Below are positions 10,970-23,083 of a stretch of 64,000 nucleotides of DNA, piece after piece. The stretch spans positions 5,656,972 to 5,720,971 of the forward strand of contig JAQFVV010006199.1 of NCBI GenBank assembly GCA_028023455.1. The letters are read 5' to 3'. Every line of letters begins with the position of its first letter. Positions within the stretch are counted from its first letter, which is position 1. Made by a program: the position numbers and the translations under genes. Source of the DNA: Epiperipatus broadwayi (Eukaryota; Onychophora; Udeonychophora; Euonychophora; Peripatidae). The notes below the pieces were generated by a model that was given only the letters and a program-made list of their open reading frames with translations, searched no databases and was not told where the DNA came from.

Positions 10970-12275
10970 CTATTCATTTAAAAATGAAATCCATTCTTTT
11001 TGTTTTACTTTGCACAAAAATATTAATAATTTTCTCCTTGATATCTGGATTACTGTTGAGAAAATTTTTTCTATTAAAAGCATTGCAAGTGCATTTAGTT
11101 TTTTAGGATTCATAGTAGTCCTTAAAAATTTTTTTAATATTTTCAGTGATGAAAAGCAGTATTCTGGTTTTGATGTAGTCATAGGAATTGTCAAGAAAAT
11201 TTTCATTAGTTTTATACTTTCATTAAGAACATCATGTAGATTATTTTTCAAGATAAATTTCAACAGCTCACAGAATTTGCAATATTTATGCATATTGGAT
11301 CCACAATAGAATACTTTTTTAGTTCAGTTTCAAGTTTTTATTTGTCAATCATGGGTTATGCTTCTGTGATCAATATTATTTTTTTGTAGTCAGTTCATTC
11401 TTAAAACTAATGAAGCTTTTTTTGTTGAACAATTTAACAGCTATTAAGTGTTTAATGGAAGAACGTATGTCCGTTATATCAACACATATACAATAACACA
11501 CTTCCTTAGCTTCTGCCATCAGTATCTTTGAAGGATTCTCACAGTACTTCAAGTTTCTTAAATCTAAAATAGCAGTTTTGAAATGTGTTATATATTTACT
11601 GAGTGTAAACAAACTAATTTCTCAAAATTGCATTTGGTTGTAAATCATTTCAATGTGAGGCATAATCTGATGAAAAAGTTCTAACCAAAACATGAAATTA
11701 TCATTATTTACATATTTTAAGATTTCCTGTTGTTTTTGCAATGGTTTGATCTGCATTTGATGTTGATTGAATTTCAGTAAGGTAGCTTTTTTAAAGGTTG
11801 CAAATTTTCACAAACTCCATTTATAATCCATATGTTAAAGTTCCATCTTGTAGAGAATGGATGTGTAATGCATGTTTATAAGCTTCTTGAGAATGGATAC
11901 ATGTTTTGGTGACATTGAGAAGAATGATGGAATACCCAAAATGTTAGGGAAAAATATTCTTGTATTCTTAGTAATACTTATTGCATTTCTCATTATTAAA
12001 TTACATTGGTGTGCATAACAGTTAATAAATTGTGCATTACTATAAACTGTTTTTATTTTTGTTTGAACTGCTCCTTTTTTGCCTTTCATGATATTTGTAC
12101 CATCAAATATCTGAGCTATCAGTTTTTATTCATTTCCTTGAATGATTATATCTAATTGTTTTAGAATACATTTTGATATATCATCTTCAGTTTGATTTTA
12201 TGGAATAAAGAATACCCAAAAGTGCTCAAATATTTCTCCATTCAACATGTACCATAGAACTGCTGACCAATCAAA
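10970..12275 (-). pseudogene. hAT transposase remnant, ZMYM1-like group
   Basis: Minus-strand frames joined across frameshifts give a recognisable hAT transposase. Near 12,200 the frame reads GEIFEHFWVFF, then a DDISK segment, then AQIFDGTNIMKGKKGAVQ, the conserved YDGA-MSG block of the RNase H-like fold. SNAQFINCYAHQCNLI and GIPSFFSMSPKHVSILKKL follow. The C-terminal end, about 10,980-11,290, reads LLKFILKNNLHDVL, then TIPMTTSKPEYCFSSLKILK and NPKKLNALAMLLIEK, the hAT dimerisation domain. Stops and frame changes separate the blocks, so no protein is made. I could not identify terminal inverted repeats for this copy. Confidence 0.85.
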
Positions 12276-12409
12276 AATACTAGATTGATGAGTAGAAAAA
12301 TAATATAGAGCATTGTTAAAGTGATTAAAAAATGGTGATTTTATTTATTTGTTTTACAAAATTCATCAATATTTGAATACAAGTATAATGTATATACTGA
12401 ACCTTAGAT

Positions 12410-12662
12410 GAAATTAGAGGGGATTTGAACACAAATTTTCAAGCCCCCTTTCACTATCCACTTTATCTTATATATACATGTGAAAAAGATAAATGATTTC
12501 CAATATATGTATTTCATACTGAACCGGCTGATGAATGCTGGATCAGCATGAAATAGTATATTGGAGATCATATATTTTTTCATATATATGAGATTATGTG
12601 TATCGGTTACATAAGATGGACTGAATTGTTGAAGAGAGCTTGAAAGTGTGTTCTAATTCCTT
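12410..12662. repeat. Family F hairpin copy
   Basis: The left half (12,415-12,533) and right half (12,540-12,655) are reverse complements centred on GATGAATGCTGGATCAGCA. Both outer ends carry the family terminus (GGGGATTTGAACACAAATTTTC on the left, its degenerate mirror on the right). This copy is a nearly symmetric foldback of the terminal part of family F, without the internal TTTAATGGACAAGC segment. Confidence 0.75.
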
Positions 12663-13254
12663 AAAGTTAAACAATGCATATAGGAGACATAATATGAAAA
12701 AAAGAATATAAATATAATTCACTTTCTCTAATCTTTATTTAAATATATCTTTATTCATAAAAATAACAGATTTGTTAACTCACTTTTTAATAAATAATAT
12801 TTTTGATATAGACTCACAAAAAGTTATTACAGTTATGAAATTCAGCAATATTAGCAGAGTTTTCTATATTTCCTATCAAAATTGGGATCAAATTGTCAAG
12901 GATATTATTATTATTTTTACAATGTTCAATGAAAACACAAATTTTCTTTTATGTAAACTAAATCCCTACCCTCTCCAATTTTTTTCTTTCAATTTCTCAG
13001 TACTCAATCTCTCTTGAATAATAGGGTTTTTTTTTTTTGTTTTCAATAAAAAAAAGAAGTAGCTATTATTAAGTCTACTTTTTATTATTTGATTGGTTTT
13101 CTTACAGTTTCTACAAACAACTGAAAAATCACTTAAATCATTATATATATATATATTAAGTCTGCATTTAAATTTGATATGTTAGCATTAATATTTGTCT
13201 AACGTTTTTGGTAATGTTAGCATAAATACTCATTTAATGTATTTGGTACTTGTA
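12663..13254. other. AT-rich DNA, no feature seen
   Basis: A/T-rich, with a T-run at 13,027 and a short TA run at 13,143. The 81-codon plus-strand ORF at 12,772-13,017 has no recognisable domain and A/T-driven composition, so I do not call it a gene. Confidence 0.5.
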
Positions 13255-13510
13255 ATTATATGATGGACTATTTCCATCATCTATAATTAATTTTTACAAA
13301 AAATTCAAACTTTATTTAAACATTTTAAATACATTCAACTGTTAATAATAGCACATAGCTTAGAATATATCAGAATGTTTTGAATGATATTTTTTTCTCA
13401 ACTTCAGATACTGTTGGCCTGATCAGTGACAGTTTTAGTATGGGAATCGAACCCGAAAACTTTAAAAACAAAATACTGTCTCTGGTCAGACCCACAACAC
13501 TTGAAGAAGA
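13255..13510 (-). mobile_element. tRNA-derived SINE copy
   Basis: Same family as the SINE at 5.7-6.0 kb. On the minus strand a consensus box B, GGGTTCGATTCCC (13,442-13,454), sits in the tRNA-like head. The body continues leftward through TGCTATTATTAACAGTTGAATG-like sequence to the TAGATGATGGAAATAGTCC tail. The outermost part of the head meets the target duplication of the neighbouring hAT element. Confidence 0.7.
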
Positions 13511-13518
13511 GTCTAATC

Positions 13519-16272
13519 CATTAGTGCCCAATCTTTAATTCAGTTTGAACTATTTTAAAATTTATAGGTAAACAAATACATTTTGCATTTTCAGTATTTT
13601 AATTTTAAAGGTATTTAATGCACAAATAATAAAAATTTGTAATATGATAAAGAAAATATGTAATTATATACTCTTATACTTCTATTTGTTATGAATTTAA
13701 ATACAAATTAAATGCAGAAAAAAACATGTATTAATGTGAAATCTGACATTGCATGTCTTCTGCTAATTTATTGTACTCTGCTATGTATGATATTATAGCT
13801 AAAGTCATTCAGATGTCTATTCGATGTTATAGTTAAAGGCATGCAGTCATTCAGATGTTCATTCATTATCTGGTTCTGAATTTTGATTTAAAAAGTTTAT
13901 TGTTGAAAAATCGCTTTTGCAAAGGTATGTTGATTCCAAGCATGAGATACCATTGAAAAGTTTTCTTTAAGAGTGGATATTCTTTTTCATGTACAAGAAT
14001 CTAAAAATTTGTTTGTGATACTCTTGCTTTTAACTGTAAACCAGATTGAAAATTCACTTGTTTCCATTTCTAAATCACTGAAATTTTTATTTATCTTATT
14101 TGTAATCTGTTGCAATATTTCAAAAATATTAGTATTAACAATAAGAGTTGTATGGTTATTTTTGGCTTCCATGATTTTTGTACTCCTATAGATTGAAGCC
14201 TATCTTTCCATTTTTTGTACTTATTTTTTTCAATATTTTTACTCAATTTCTATAATTCTGTGATCTAATAATATAAATTATGTAATATGTTTGATTTATT
14301 GCCTGATCTATGGTGTGATTGTGCTAAATGTTTACTATACATCCACCTATACACCTTAATTGTTAATTTTATTGTATAATTTCCTTTGTACATATTTCTG
14401 AATTTTTAAATGTATCCCTGTAACCTACGGAACACTATACCTATGTTCCCACAGTATTCACATTTTGTTGCATCCTTTATATTGTATCCTTTTCTGTAAA
14501 TAAAGTTTGCTTTTGAAATGAACAAATGGATTTAAAATCAATGAAGCAATTGGCTGAATTGTATGAAGATTGTAAAATCTAATTTCAAAATTATCTTTAT
14601 GTTCAGTGAGATTTTCAGAAGATTTTTCTGTTTTGAATTTCTTATATTTCTTATTGTGGTTCTCCAAATTTGGAAAATGACTATTCCTTTATTTGAAATA
14701 TACACAAATTAACTTTGATTTAAATGTGTTTGCACTTCCTATTATTTCAGTAATAGTTTTTTGTTTCCCTTAAAGTTCACGATTGAGTTTATTCATTTTT
14801 GTTATATTTGCAAAAAAAAAAAAAAAGCTAAATCAGATAACCAGCTATGATCATTATGTTTTTCATAAGTTTCATTTTTGGATTCTACAAATTGTTTTAT
14901 CTCTGGAAAAAGCTCTAAAAATCATTGTAGGACTTCTCCTTGCTAAGCCATCAAACTTCAGAATATAACATTAAAGTTCCAAATTCAACACCAAGTTTAT
15001 CAATCAGTATTTTGAGCAATCTGCTCTAAAGTAATTTGGTATAAATAGAATTTTTAATTTTTAGAGCAATTTCCATGACATGTTCATAATGCAGCACTTT
15101 TGTATATAATGCTTATTGATGTATGATGCAGTGGTAGTGAAAAAGTTTGGAAACTCAGATTTATTCTTATATAATGTGATGAAGCCAACACCAGAACTAA
15201 GCATTAAAGGTGCACTATCTGTTGTTATGGATACCAGTTTTTGAAGTGGGAAGATGCATTTTTTAATGTGATTTTAATATCATGATGTATGTCATTTTCA
15301 CATATATTTCCTTTTAATAGCAAAACTGACAGTACATCTTTTTTTACTGAGAAAGCTGTTCTTATAAAAAACATTTATTTGAGTTATAGTGCAGGTATTT
15401 GTTGATTCATCACATTATAAACATAGAAACATACATTTTTGTAAATCATATTTTACTTGTGCTTTGATATTTTCATTGACCTTGCTTTTATTTTCTGAGT
15501 GATTGAAGTTCTGGATAATTAAACTTCTAGGAGAGACAATTTTATTTTTATTTTTTAATCCTTGAAATAATATTTCTGATGCAGTAAACATTGCATCTTC
15601 AACTATTTTACCTTCCTCAAAAGTTTTTTGTGTATTAAAAATATATGTGCAACTTTAAATGATGCAATTATAACAGCTTTCATTTAATTCATAGTACTAC
15701 AAGTAATGTGGTGTTTAATTTTTTCACTTTAGATTTTCTTAAATTGTTGTTAGATTGATATTCAGTATAATATTTTTTTATGGACTGTTGTAAAATATCA
15801 TTCAATGTGGCATTTTTTCATCCAACTTAACTATTAAACCACAAATCAAACAAATACATTAGTTTTTAAAATAAATAAATAAAAATATTTCTCTTCCCAT
15901 TTCTTGTGAAAGTGATAGTTGTATCCATGTTTTTTTTTCTTTTTCTCTGGTTCATATGCAGACATAATTAGGATATAATTACAAAATAATTATTAATATA
16001 TCAATGAATAACATACATAGAACAAGCAAATATTTTTATATTTGGATGAAACCAACAGTGGCTAGCCATACAACTTCAAAAATTCACTTTGTGGAAAGAA
16101 GTATTACAAAATAACTTTTAAGTGATGGCTCTTTTGGTAACTGCAACTTCATGTTGTAAGTAGAACTGCTTGTAGCCACTGCATTATTGAGTTTGCATTA
16201 TTTGTGAAACAAATCACAATAAAAAATTGTGCAACCATGTGTGGCTCATGAGCTATGTGTTGGCCATCTCTG
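13519..16272 (-). mobile_element. hAT transposon with terminal inverted repeats and 8-bp target duplication
   Basis: The element is flanked by GTCTAATC (13,511-13,518) and GTCTAATA (16,273-16,280), an 8-bp duplication with one mismatch, the size expected for hAT insertion. Its ends are imperfect inverted repeats: the minus-strand 5' end reads CAGAGATGGCCAA and the other end CATTAGTGCCCAA. The GGCTCATGAGCC-like palindrome just inside the 5' end is typical of this hAT group. Length is 2754 bp. It contains one degraded transposase gene on the minus strand. Confidence 0.85.
13740..15965 (-). pseudogene. hAT transposase pseudogene (GTF2IRD2/FAM200/ZBED5-like group)
   Basis: The likely start is the ATG at 15,963-15,965 (MSAYEPEKKKKK), followed by YHFHKKWEEKYF, which opens the BED-type zinc finger region of this group. 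Then come a CLIC-like degraded finger and a HKK.Y.EYQSNNNLRK segment. Near 14,650-14,470 the frame reads FPNLENHNKKYKK then FEIRFYNL and LNPFVHFK, the conserved NPF block. Near 13,960-13,870 the dimerisation region TYLCKSDFSTINF is split over two frames and continues as KSKFRTR and DEHLNDC-like remnants. Many stops and frameshifts make it inactive. It lies wholly within the terminal inverted repeats described for the element. Confidence 0.8.
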
Positions 16273-16280
16273 GTCTAATA

Positions 16281-16392
16281 TGTATGCTATTACTAACAAT
16301 TGAATGTATTTGAAGTATTTAAATAAAATTTAAATTTTTTCAAAGACTGTTTAATTATTAATTCTATATGATGGAAATAGTACAGCATATAA
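16281..16392 (+). mobile_element. SINE tail fragment, plus strand
   Basis: Matches the 3' body of the tRNA-derived SINE in plus orientation: TGCTATTACTAACAATTGAATG through to GATGGAAATAGTAC. The tRNA head is missing. It lies opposite in orientation to the SINE on the other side of the hAT element, so the hAT sits at the junction of two inverted SINE copies. Confidence 0.7.
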
Positions 16393-18547
16393 TTATATGT
16401 TAGCATTTAGTTTTACTTTTTTATATATAAGACTTAAATAAAAGAAAAAAGATTTTCATACAAAATATTAAAGTGGATATCATTTGAGAGAGAGCAAAAA
16501 AAGTTTGTAATGAAACTAGCATGTTAATATGACTACAAAGAAGAGGAATGTAAGAGATGATTTTTAGTAAGATAAAGAGAGAAGGAGCTGAATATAGTGA
16601 AGCAATAAAAGATATAAAGAATTCTGGAAAATCTGGGACTTCCTAATCAGGAAATGTCTTCTATTTAAGTATTTTTATATCAGTCATCATGAGGTAAAAA
16701 AAATTCACAAAAACTATAATTTATATAACACACATGAAAACTATTAAATGAGCATCATTTTATCTCAACATGTTTGCTGTAATTATTTACCTTTCAGTAT
16801 ATGCTAAAATAAAATGTCAGTTCAGTTTAGTGTTACTTTATAAAATTAAAGAAGCCACTGACTGTACTACAGATATAAATACTGTATCTGTAAATGTAGT
16901 GCTAAGTTGAATTGTTAAAATAATGGATCATGATCTTTCCATTTAGCAATTATGTAAATTATGCAGTAGTGTGTCATCAATGGTGAATGATATTAAATGA
17001 AAACAAACAACAACAAAAAAATTGCATTTCTATGCTAAAATTTCAATTTCAAATTAAATGACCAATAGAAAAATCAGATGTAGCATGAGAAATAATGAAG
17101 GGTTTGTATACTTAGGCAATTTTAAATTAGCCTACATTTATAAAAGCTGTAATTAATTTGCTTATCATGTGTGATCATTATATTGAAATCACATCATCTT
17201 GCTGTCATGATTGATGCACTTTAAGGTATGTAATTTTAGTTTACTACAGTGTGTTTGTTTAGTTACTGTACACAATATTCTTATATGTAGTAATGTATGT
17301 TTAAGTACCAGTGGTCCAAACAGATGAATCTTTAGAAATTTAAGAAAAAAATTCATTATTAAAAGAAACACCAAAATACTTTGGTTTATAATTAATCTGA
17401 ATACTATGGCATTAATTTGACAATCAATTATATATGATATAGAAAAAAAATTGCATACTTCTATTGTGCAAGTTTGCTTTCAAACACAAAAACTATGAAA
17501 AACATTGAACATAAGTGATAAGTGAATTGTTTCCCAGAATTGAAATTAATGGGATAGATGTATCAGATAGCATGTTTATTAACCAGGTTAAGTTGTTTAT
17601 AATGAATTTAAATTAATTCTCATATGTGAATATATAAATGTAGAATTGTAAATTACTCTTCACACATGCTCTAGAAAATTGGGATGCACTCACCCTTCAG
17701 TAGTTGTTTTAAAACCATAGATGGTCCACCTAAGGTTAGAGCCTATTTTTTTAAAATAGGGTAACTATTATTAACAATGCTTAAATTATACATTGAACTT
17801 ATTATAAGCCTGATTTTTAAATCTATATATGATGGTTTTTACCTGATTAAACATCATGTAGGATTTCAGACATAGAGTATGTGAAAAAAAATTGATTAGA
17901 AAACCAAGAAATATCTTTCAAGTGCATAAATATTTTTTTTAAATTTAGTGCTAATAAAATTCTCACTTAGATATTAATACAGATATAATGGTATTATAAT
18001 ATAAGAAGAAGATTATTCCTTAAAGTGAAACAATTTTGTTAGAATTATTAGTTTAATGGGTCCCAAAACAGCAGGTATTCACAAATGTAAACTACAGGTA
18101 ATTGGAAAAAATAAATGATCTAGAGCAATAATCATAAACCTATGGATGCACTTCCTAAAGAGGGTGCAAAATAATAAAAAGGCAGGGCAAAGATATGAAA
18201 AATAACTAAAAAATTATTGAAACCAAAATAAAAAAAGATACATTTTTAAAAGTAGATAAATACATATAACATAAAAGGCATTTCGATATTATTTATATAA
18301 CATAGTAGAGTTTCAAAAAATTATTGGAAGGCAGAGAAGATGGAATTAAAATTGATACAAAAAGTTGGGTCCCAAATATTAAAAGATCAAGATCTGCAGC
18401 TCTAGAATTTTGAAAAGGTAATGTGTTATGTAAATAAAAATAGATAAATGAATAAATCTGACCCCTTTTATACACTGTTTCAACATTTTTTGATTCAGTA
18501 ATCTGTATTTGAAAAAAAAATTAGAAATTCATAAATTTTATATATAT
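16393..18547. other. AT-rich DNA, no feature seen
   Basis: A/T-rich sequence with no ORF carrying a motif and no repeat that I can relate to the rest of the window. The right end is a TA-rich stretch that forms the flank of the next element. Confidence 0.5.
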
Positions 18548-20687
18548 TGTAACGATCCGGAGAATTACTTAAACGTATCTCCACTACAGGGCGCCATCTA
18601 GGCATTTGAACCTAGAAAAATTTATAAAGTAGGCAGATACGTAAGTAAAAAAAAAAATAATTTTTTTTTTTTTAAATATTTTGGTTCCGGTCATTAGCCC
18701 ATGTCACTAGCTCAGTGGAATAGCAGAGATTAAATAATATAATCTAAGAGTATATAAAAAAAGAATAAAATAAGCCACTGCCAGTAATTAGCATACAAAC
18801 ATTTATTTATGCATATATATATAAGATTGAAAATTGTTTTAGTATCAGTTTACAATTGAACATTTAACATTATTTTTAACTTTACTTTAGATTTTAATTT
18901 ACATTTTAATTTCTATTATATTATAAGTTTACATTTTAATTAAGTTCGCACAGATGGAATTATGAAAATTTGTTTTAATAATGTTGAGTATAGATCGGTT
19001 ACACAGATTACAATGGTTAAAAAGATTTCAAAATAAACATAAACGACCAAAATATAAAATCATTGATACTGACAATTGCAGAGGGAAATTTATAAGTAAC
19101 CCAATAGTATTCACCATAAGATACCTGCATTGTCACCAATAACTTAAAAGACATCCGAATAAATACATTTTAGATACTCACCATGATGTATCATTATTTA
19201 TCGAATGTCTATATATTTTGATCAAATATGAAATCCAAAACATAATTAACCGATAATGAATCCATGCAAACGTCTATAAACAACTTAAATTTAATGCATT
19301 TTTATTTAGTGTCAAGTATGAATAGACTACATAGATTTGCATTTGAAAATAAACATTCTATCCCTATTTAACCTTAGGCTAAAATTCGTAGTCAAACTGG
19401 CATCAATTCATCTGATATATCGATGTATTCAATGTAATAAAATACGGCAGCACAAAAAGTTAAGAGAAGAAATTGCCTCTCTTCAGTTAGGAATATTACA
19501 TCTATCTGCAAAGAAGAGCAATAAAACAAGAAACTCCATAGAAAGGAACTGCGGTATCCGACTTATAATTCCTTCCATAGGAAAACGGAAGTGTGCGGCA
19601 TATGAAGCGATTCTGCCCGTAGCAAATCAATATTACATCTACTAATCACACCAATATATCCAATCCATTGACCCAATTTAACCATGAAACAAATAACCTA
19701 AGATTACCCTCCCCTAATATAACTTTACAAATCTATACAGCCATTCACGCCCGACTTAAGTTTAACATTTATATAATTTAACTTAACAGAAAACAGAAAT
19801 CATAATAAAACTTAAAGAACAAAAAATAAATAAATGGAAATGATTTTAACTAAAAAAAAAAAATATCAAATAACATTATTAATATTAATTTACGTTGGTC
19901 AGATAGGATTCTATTTGTATTTTTTATATATGGAAAGTTTAATTTAATGTTCATAAATTATAAAGTTCTTATGGTTTTTTAAACAGTTCATCTTTATATG
20001 TTCCTTGCCATTTGAACGTGAATTCCCATGCCGTCCTAAAAAGATTGGTATCCATTTAGCCGTTGTTTTATTTATTCATTCGGAGGTTTTTTAGTTTAGT
20101 TGGTCCTCAATGTAGAAAATGATAGTTCATTTCTCTTTCTTTCTTTGGCAAAACTGAAGGGATTGAAGACTGCATCTTTTCAATCCCTTCTCCTTCACTT
20201 CCACACTAACACATATCTGTCACATCGTAAATAATCACTAATAATTTTCAAACTTGTCCTTTTATATTAATTTGAAGGATTGAATTTACATTTCCTTTCG
20301 CTGAGGTCTTATTCCATAGGGATTTCTTTTTATTTGCTAAAAGTTTCTATTGTTTTTTTTATCTGACCGATGTTTTTACATTTAAATGCCCAAGGCTGGT
20401 TTACATTTAACTAATTAAAACAATAATTTCCATTTCTGGTTAATTAATGTGTTTTCCAAGATTAAAGATATATTTTTATCTCTAAATCTTTTTAGGTTTT
20501 TGTTTTTAAAATACCTTTCTATTTTTAATAAAGTTTTATTTTAATAATTGTTTTTTTTATCTGTGCGATTTATATATATGAGTTTAAGATGATATTTAAT
20601 TTCAATTTTTAATTCTTAAAGAAAATTTTTAAATGCGAACATGTTTAATAATAAAAAAACAATGTAACGTCATCTGTGCTTGTTACA
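18548..20687. mobile_element. Unclassified 2.14-kb element with TGTAAC...GTTACA ends (solo-LTR-like)
   Basis: The block starts TGTAACGATCCGGAG and ends CTTGTTACA, giving the short inverted TG...CA termini typical of LTRs. Both flanks are (TA)n-like (TATATAT on the left, ATATATATAT on the right), so a target duplication cannot be told apart from the target itself. Composition is more complex and CpG-richer than the surroundings (ATCCGG, GGGCGCC, ATACGGCAG, TATCCGAC). I find no second copy of the starting sequence inside, so it is not an obvious two-LTR element; a long solo LTR or a non-autonomous DNA element are the alternatives. The 102-codon ORF at 19,337-19,645 contains CIQCNK and a basic stretch but matches nothing I recognise. 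Confidence 0.5.
20156..20190. repeat. Perfect 12-bp hairpin
   Basis: GAAGGGATTGAA (20,156-20,167) and its exact complement TTCAATCCCTTC (20,179-20,190) enclose an 11-base loop, inside the TGTAAC...GTTACA element. It could form an RNA or cruciform stem. No function is assigned. Confidence 0.85.
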
Positions 20688-21744
20688 ATATATATATATT
20701 ATTTATCAGTATAGTAACAGCCATTTTGCACTCTCAAGATCATTATTGCAATCATCACATTAGTGTTTTCACTCATGATAATGTATTGCTGTCGTAAATT
20801 TAAAAGCAATTTTTTTTTAAAATAATCCAAAGTGCAAAGTTAATGATCCAATGGTTTCACCAAGCCTTAAAAAAATGTGATAGAATAAAAATAATGTATT
20901 TAATTTTAAAAAAAAATATGCCAAACGCTAGCTGCACAGATATTTAATAATGAATTTCATTTCATGAAGTAGTTAGTGAAAAAAAAGAATTATGATTATT
21001 CATGCTCCTGAAAATAATAGTTACATCATCAGTGTGTAATAAGTATTTAATAAAATGTGAAAAACCAATAAATATATAGGTACATAATATTAATAGAATT
21101 AATATTCCAGTAGACTGTATCAAAAATTTTTCATTGGGTGTTCGTAAAGACTTTAACAAGAGATTCATTGAAAAAATGAGATTTAAGCCATTTGTTGCCT
21201 ATAAGAAATAATTGTATAGATTTAGAAATCCATATGAACTTAAAACAAAGGTTTTTTTTTATTACCATTACACTAGAATTTGTTAATTTCTATTTTTAAA
21301 AATAAAATGTGTAGAATAAAAGTGTAATTATGTATACTTTTGTTTTTTAATAATTATACAATTATTGTGTAAAAATTATTATAAATCTTCAACAAACTGC
21401 AAAAAAAACATTTTTTTAGGATATTTCAAAAATCTCTAAATAATCTTGCAAATATGTGGAAGATTTACAGCCTATAAAAAAAGATAGACTACATATTTTT
21501 TAATTAATATATTAGTATTACATTCTGCTTCTAGCATCAAAATGAGCATGTTTACTGAAAAACTAACATTAAAGGTTGTAAAAAAAAGTGATTTAAAGTG
21601 GAAAAACTATCAGTACAATCTCTAAACAAATATCCAAATAATACATCAAGCCTCATATTAATATGGTTATACCTAGAATATTGTTAATCAAAAAACTTAT
21701 TCCAGATTAACAATTTTATTAGTTTTCAGAAAGTTACTCCATAA
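20688..21744. other. AT-rich DNA, no feature seen
   Basis: A/T-rich sequence. The 68-codon minus-strand ORF near 20,962-21,168 has no motif I can name. Confidence 0.5.
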
Positions 21745-22251
21745 TAAATGGGATTCAAACTCAGACTTTTACACAACCCTCAACTTTTCATGCCATCTCA
21801 TATTGGTGACCCACCTGATCACTCATATGTTGAAAGATAAATAATCACCAATATGCATATTTTGTGCTAAACCAGCATTCATCAGTTGGTCCAGATTATC
21901 ATCTCCACACATATATACAATCAGTGCTCAGCATTATATTAAGATAGCCAATCTTCATACTTTAATGGACAGGCTTCAGCCTTCCATTTTTTTGAAAATC
22001 TGATGATGGAATATTCAAATCCCACATTAATGCCTGATTGTCATCCTATCCATGCTGACATTTAGTCATTCTGACCCTCATGTACAGGAGAATAATCCAT
22101 TTTTACATACCAACTGATGAGTACTGGTTTAGCACAAAATACATATATCAGTGATTATTTATCTTTTCAACATGTGTGATCAGGTGAGTCAGCAATATGA
22201 GATGTCATGGAGAGTTGAGGGTTGTGTGAAAGTCTCAGTTTGAATCCTGCA
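21745..22251. repeat. Family F copies flanking the RTE element on its left
   Basis: From 21,745 to about 22,095 lies a minus-oriented family F copy (GGGATTCAAACTCAGACTTT... through AATGGACAGGCTTC to the CTGACCCTCATGTACAGGAG end). From about 22,108 to 22,251 a plus-oriented partial copy runs from CCAACTGATGAGTACTGG to TTTGAATCCTGCAT, where the RTE tail starts. The sequence that normally follows in this family (ATATGCAGGTTTAAGCCTGTA) is found only beyond the other end of the RTE, at about 25,740. Confidence 0.75.
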
Positions 22252-22272
22252 TCATCATCATCATCATCAACC
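22252..22272 (-). repeat. Trinucleotide tail of the RTE element
   Basis: CAT/ATG repeats directly after the element's 3' end. The plus-strand RTE fragment ends the same way at about 46,495-46,515, which supports this as the element's own 3' terminus and not a chance microsatellite. Confidence 0.85.
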
Positions 22273-23083
22273 ATTATCAATCCACTGCAGGATGAAGGTC
22301 TCTCCAAGTTCAATCCATCTTTTCCTATCTTTAGCTTCTCTTCTCCACATCATCCCTGCACACTTTCTTATTTCATCCATCCATCTCATGTGTGGTCTCT
22401 TTCTGGGTCTTTTACAATCTCTTGGAATCCAGTTTAAAATTTCCAATTGTCCATCTGTTATCATCTCTTCTAACAATATGTCGAGTCCAACTCCACTTCA
22501 GTCTATTAATTTTTTCAATGAGGTCAGTAACACCTGTTTGTTCTCTTACCCATACATTGCATTTTCGATCCCTTCTTGTTACTCCCAACATGCATCTCTC
22601 CATACTTCTTTGAATGGTCTGAAGTCTCTGTATTGCTCTTTTATTAAGTGTCCAAGTCTCAGATCCATAAGTAAAAACTGGCAAAACACATTTATTAAAA
22701 ACCTTCCTCTTCAAACACATAGGCATATTTCCTTTTAGTATCAAGTTATTTCTACCAAAAGCACTCCAACCAAGTTTAATTCTATGATTAATTTCATCCA
22801 TTATATTTCCATCTGTATTAATAATCTGACCAAGGTATTTGTAACTGTTAACTTCTTCTAACTCATCGTAATCAATCTTTATTTTCATATTTTGAGAAAA
22901 TCTATTAAACATTACTTTAGTTTTTTTAACAGTTATCTTTAGTCCTACTTTTATCTGATAACTTCTGCAACATTTCCTGTAGCTCCAAAGCATTATTTGA
23001 AAAAACAAGTACATCATCTGCAAAATCTAAATGACTTAAATAATCTCCATTTACTTTCACTCCTTTAACTTCCCATTTTTAAT
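22267..23083 (-). pseudogene. RTE reverse transcriptase C-terminal part
   Basis: Holds motif C (FADD, near 23,010), then after a one-base shift near 22,945 the thumb region: KVGLKITVKKTKVMF, SYKYLGQIINTDGN, KRKVFNKCVLPVFTYGSETW and RRDRKCNVWVREQTGV. Another shift near 22,450 moves the final part (LEILNWIPRDCKRPRKRP through RWIELGETFILQ) into a third frame, ending just before the trinucleotide tail. The YGSETW and PRDCKRPR blocks are hallmark C-terminal sequences of this RTE group and are also found in the fragment at 46 kb. Confidence 0.9.

Noticed and set aside
19337-19645. 102-codon ORF as a retrotransposon gag gene
   Set aside because: CIQCNK hints at a zinc knuckle but the remaining Cys/His spacing is absent, and nothing else in the ORF fits gag.
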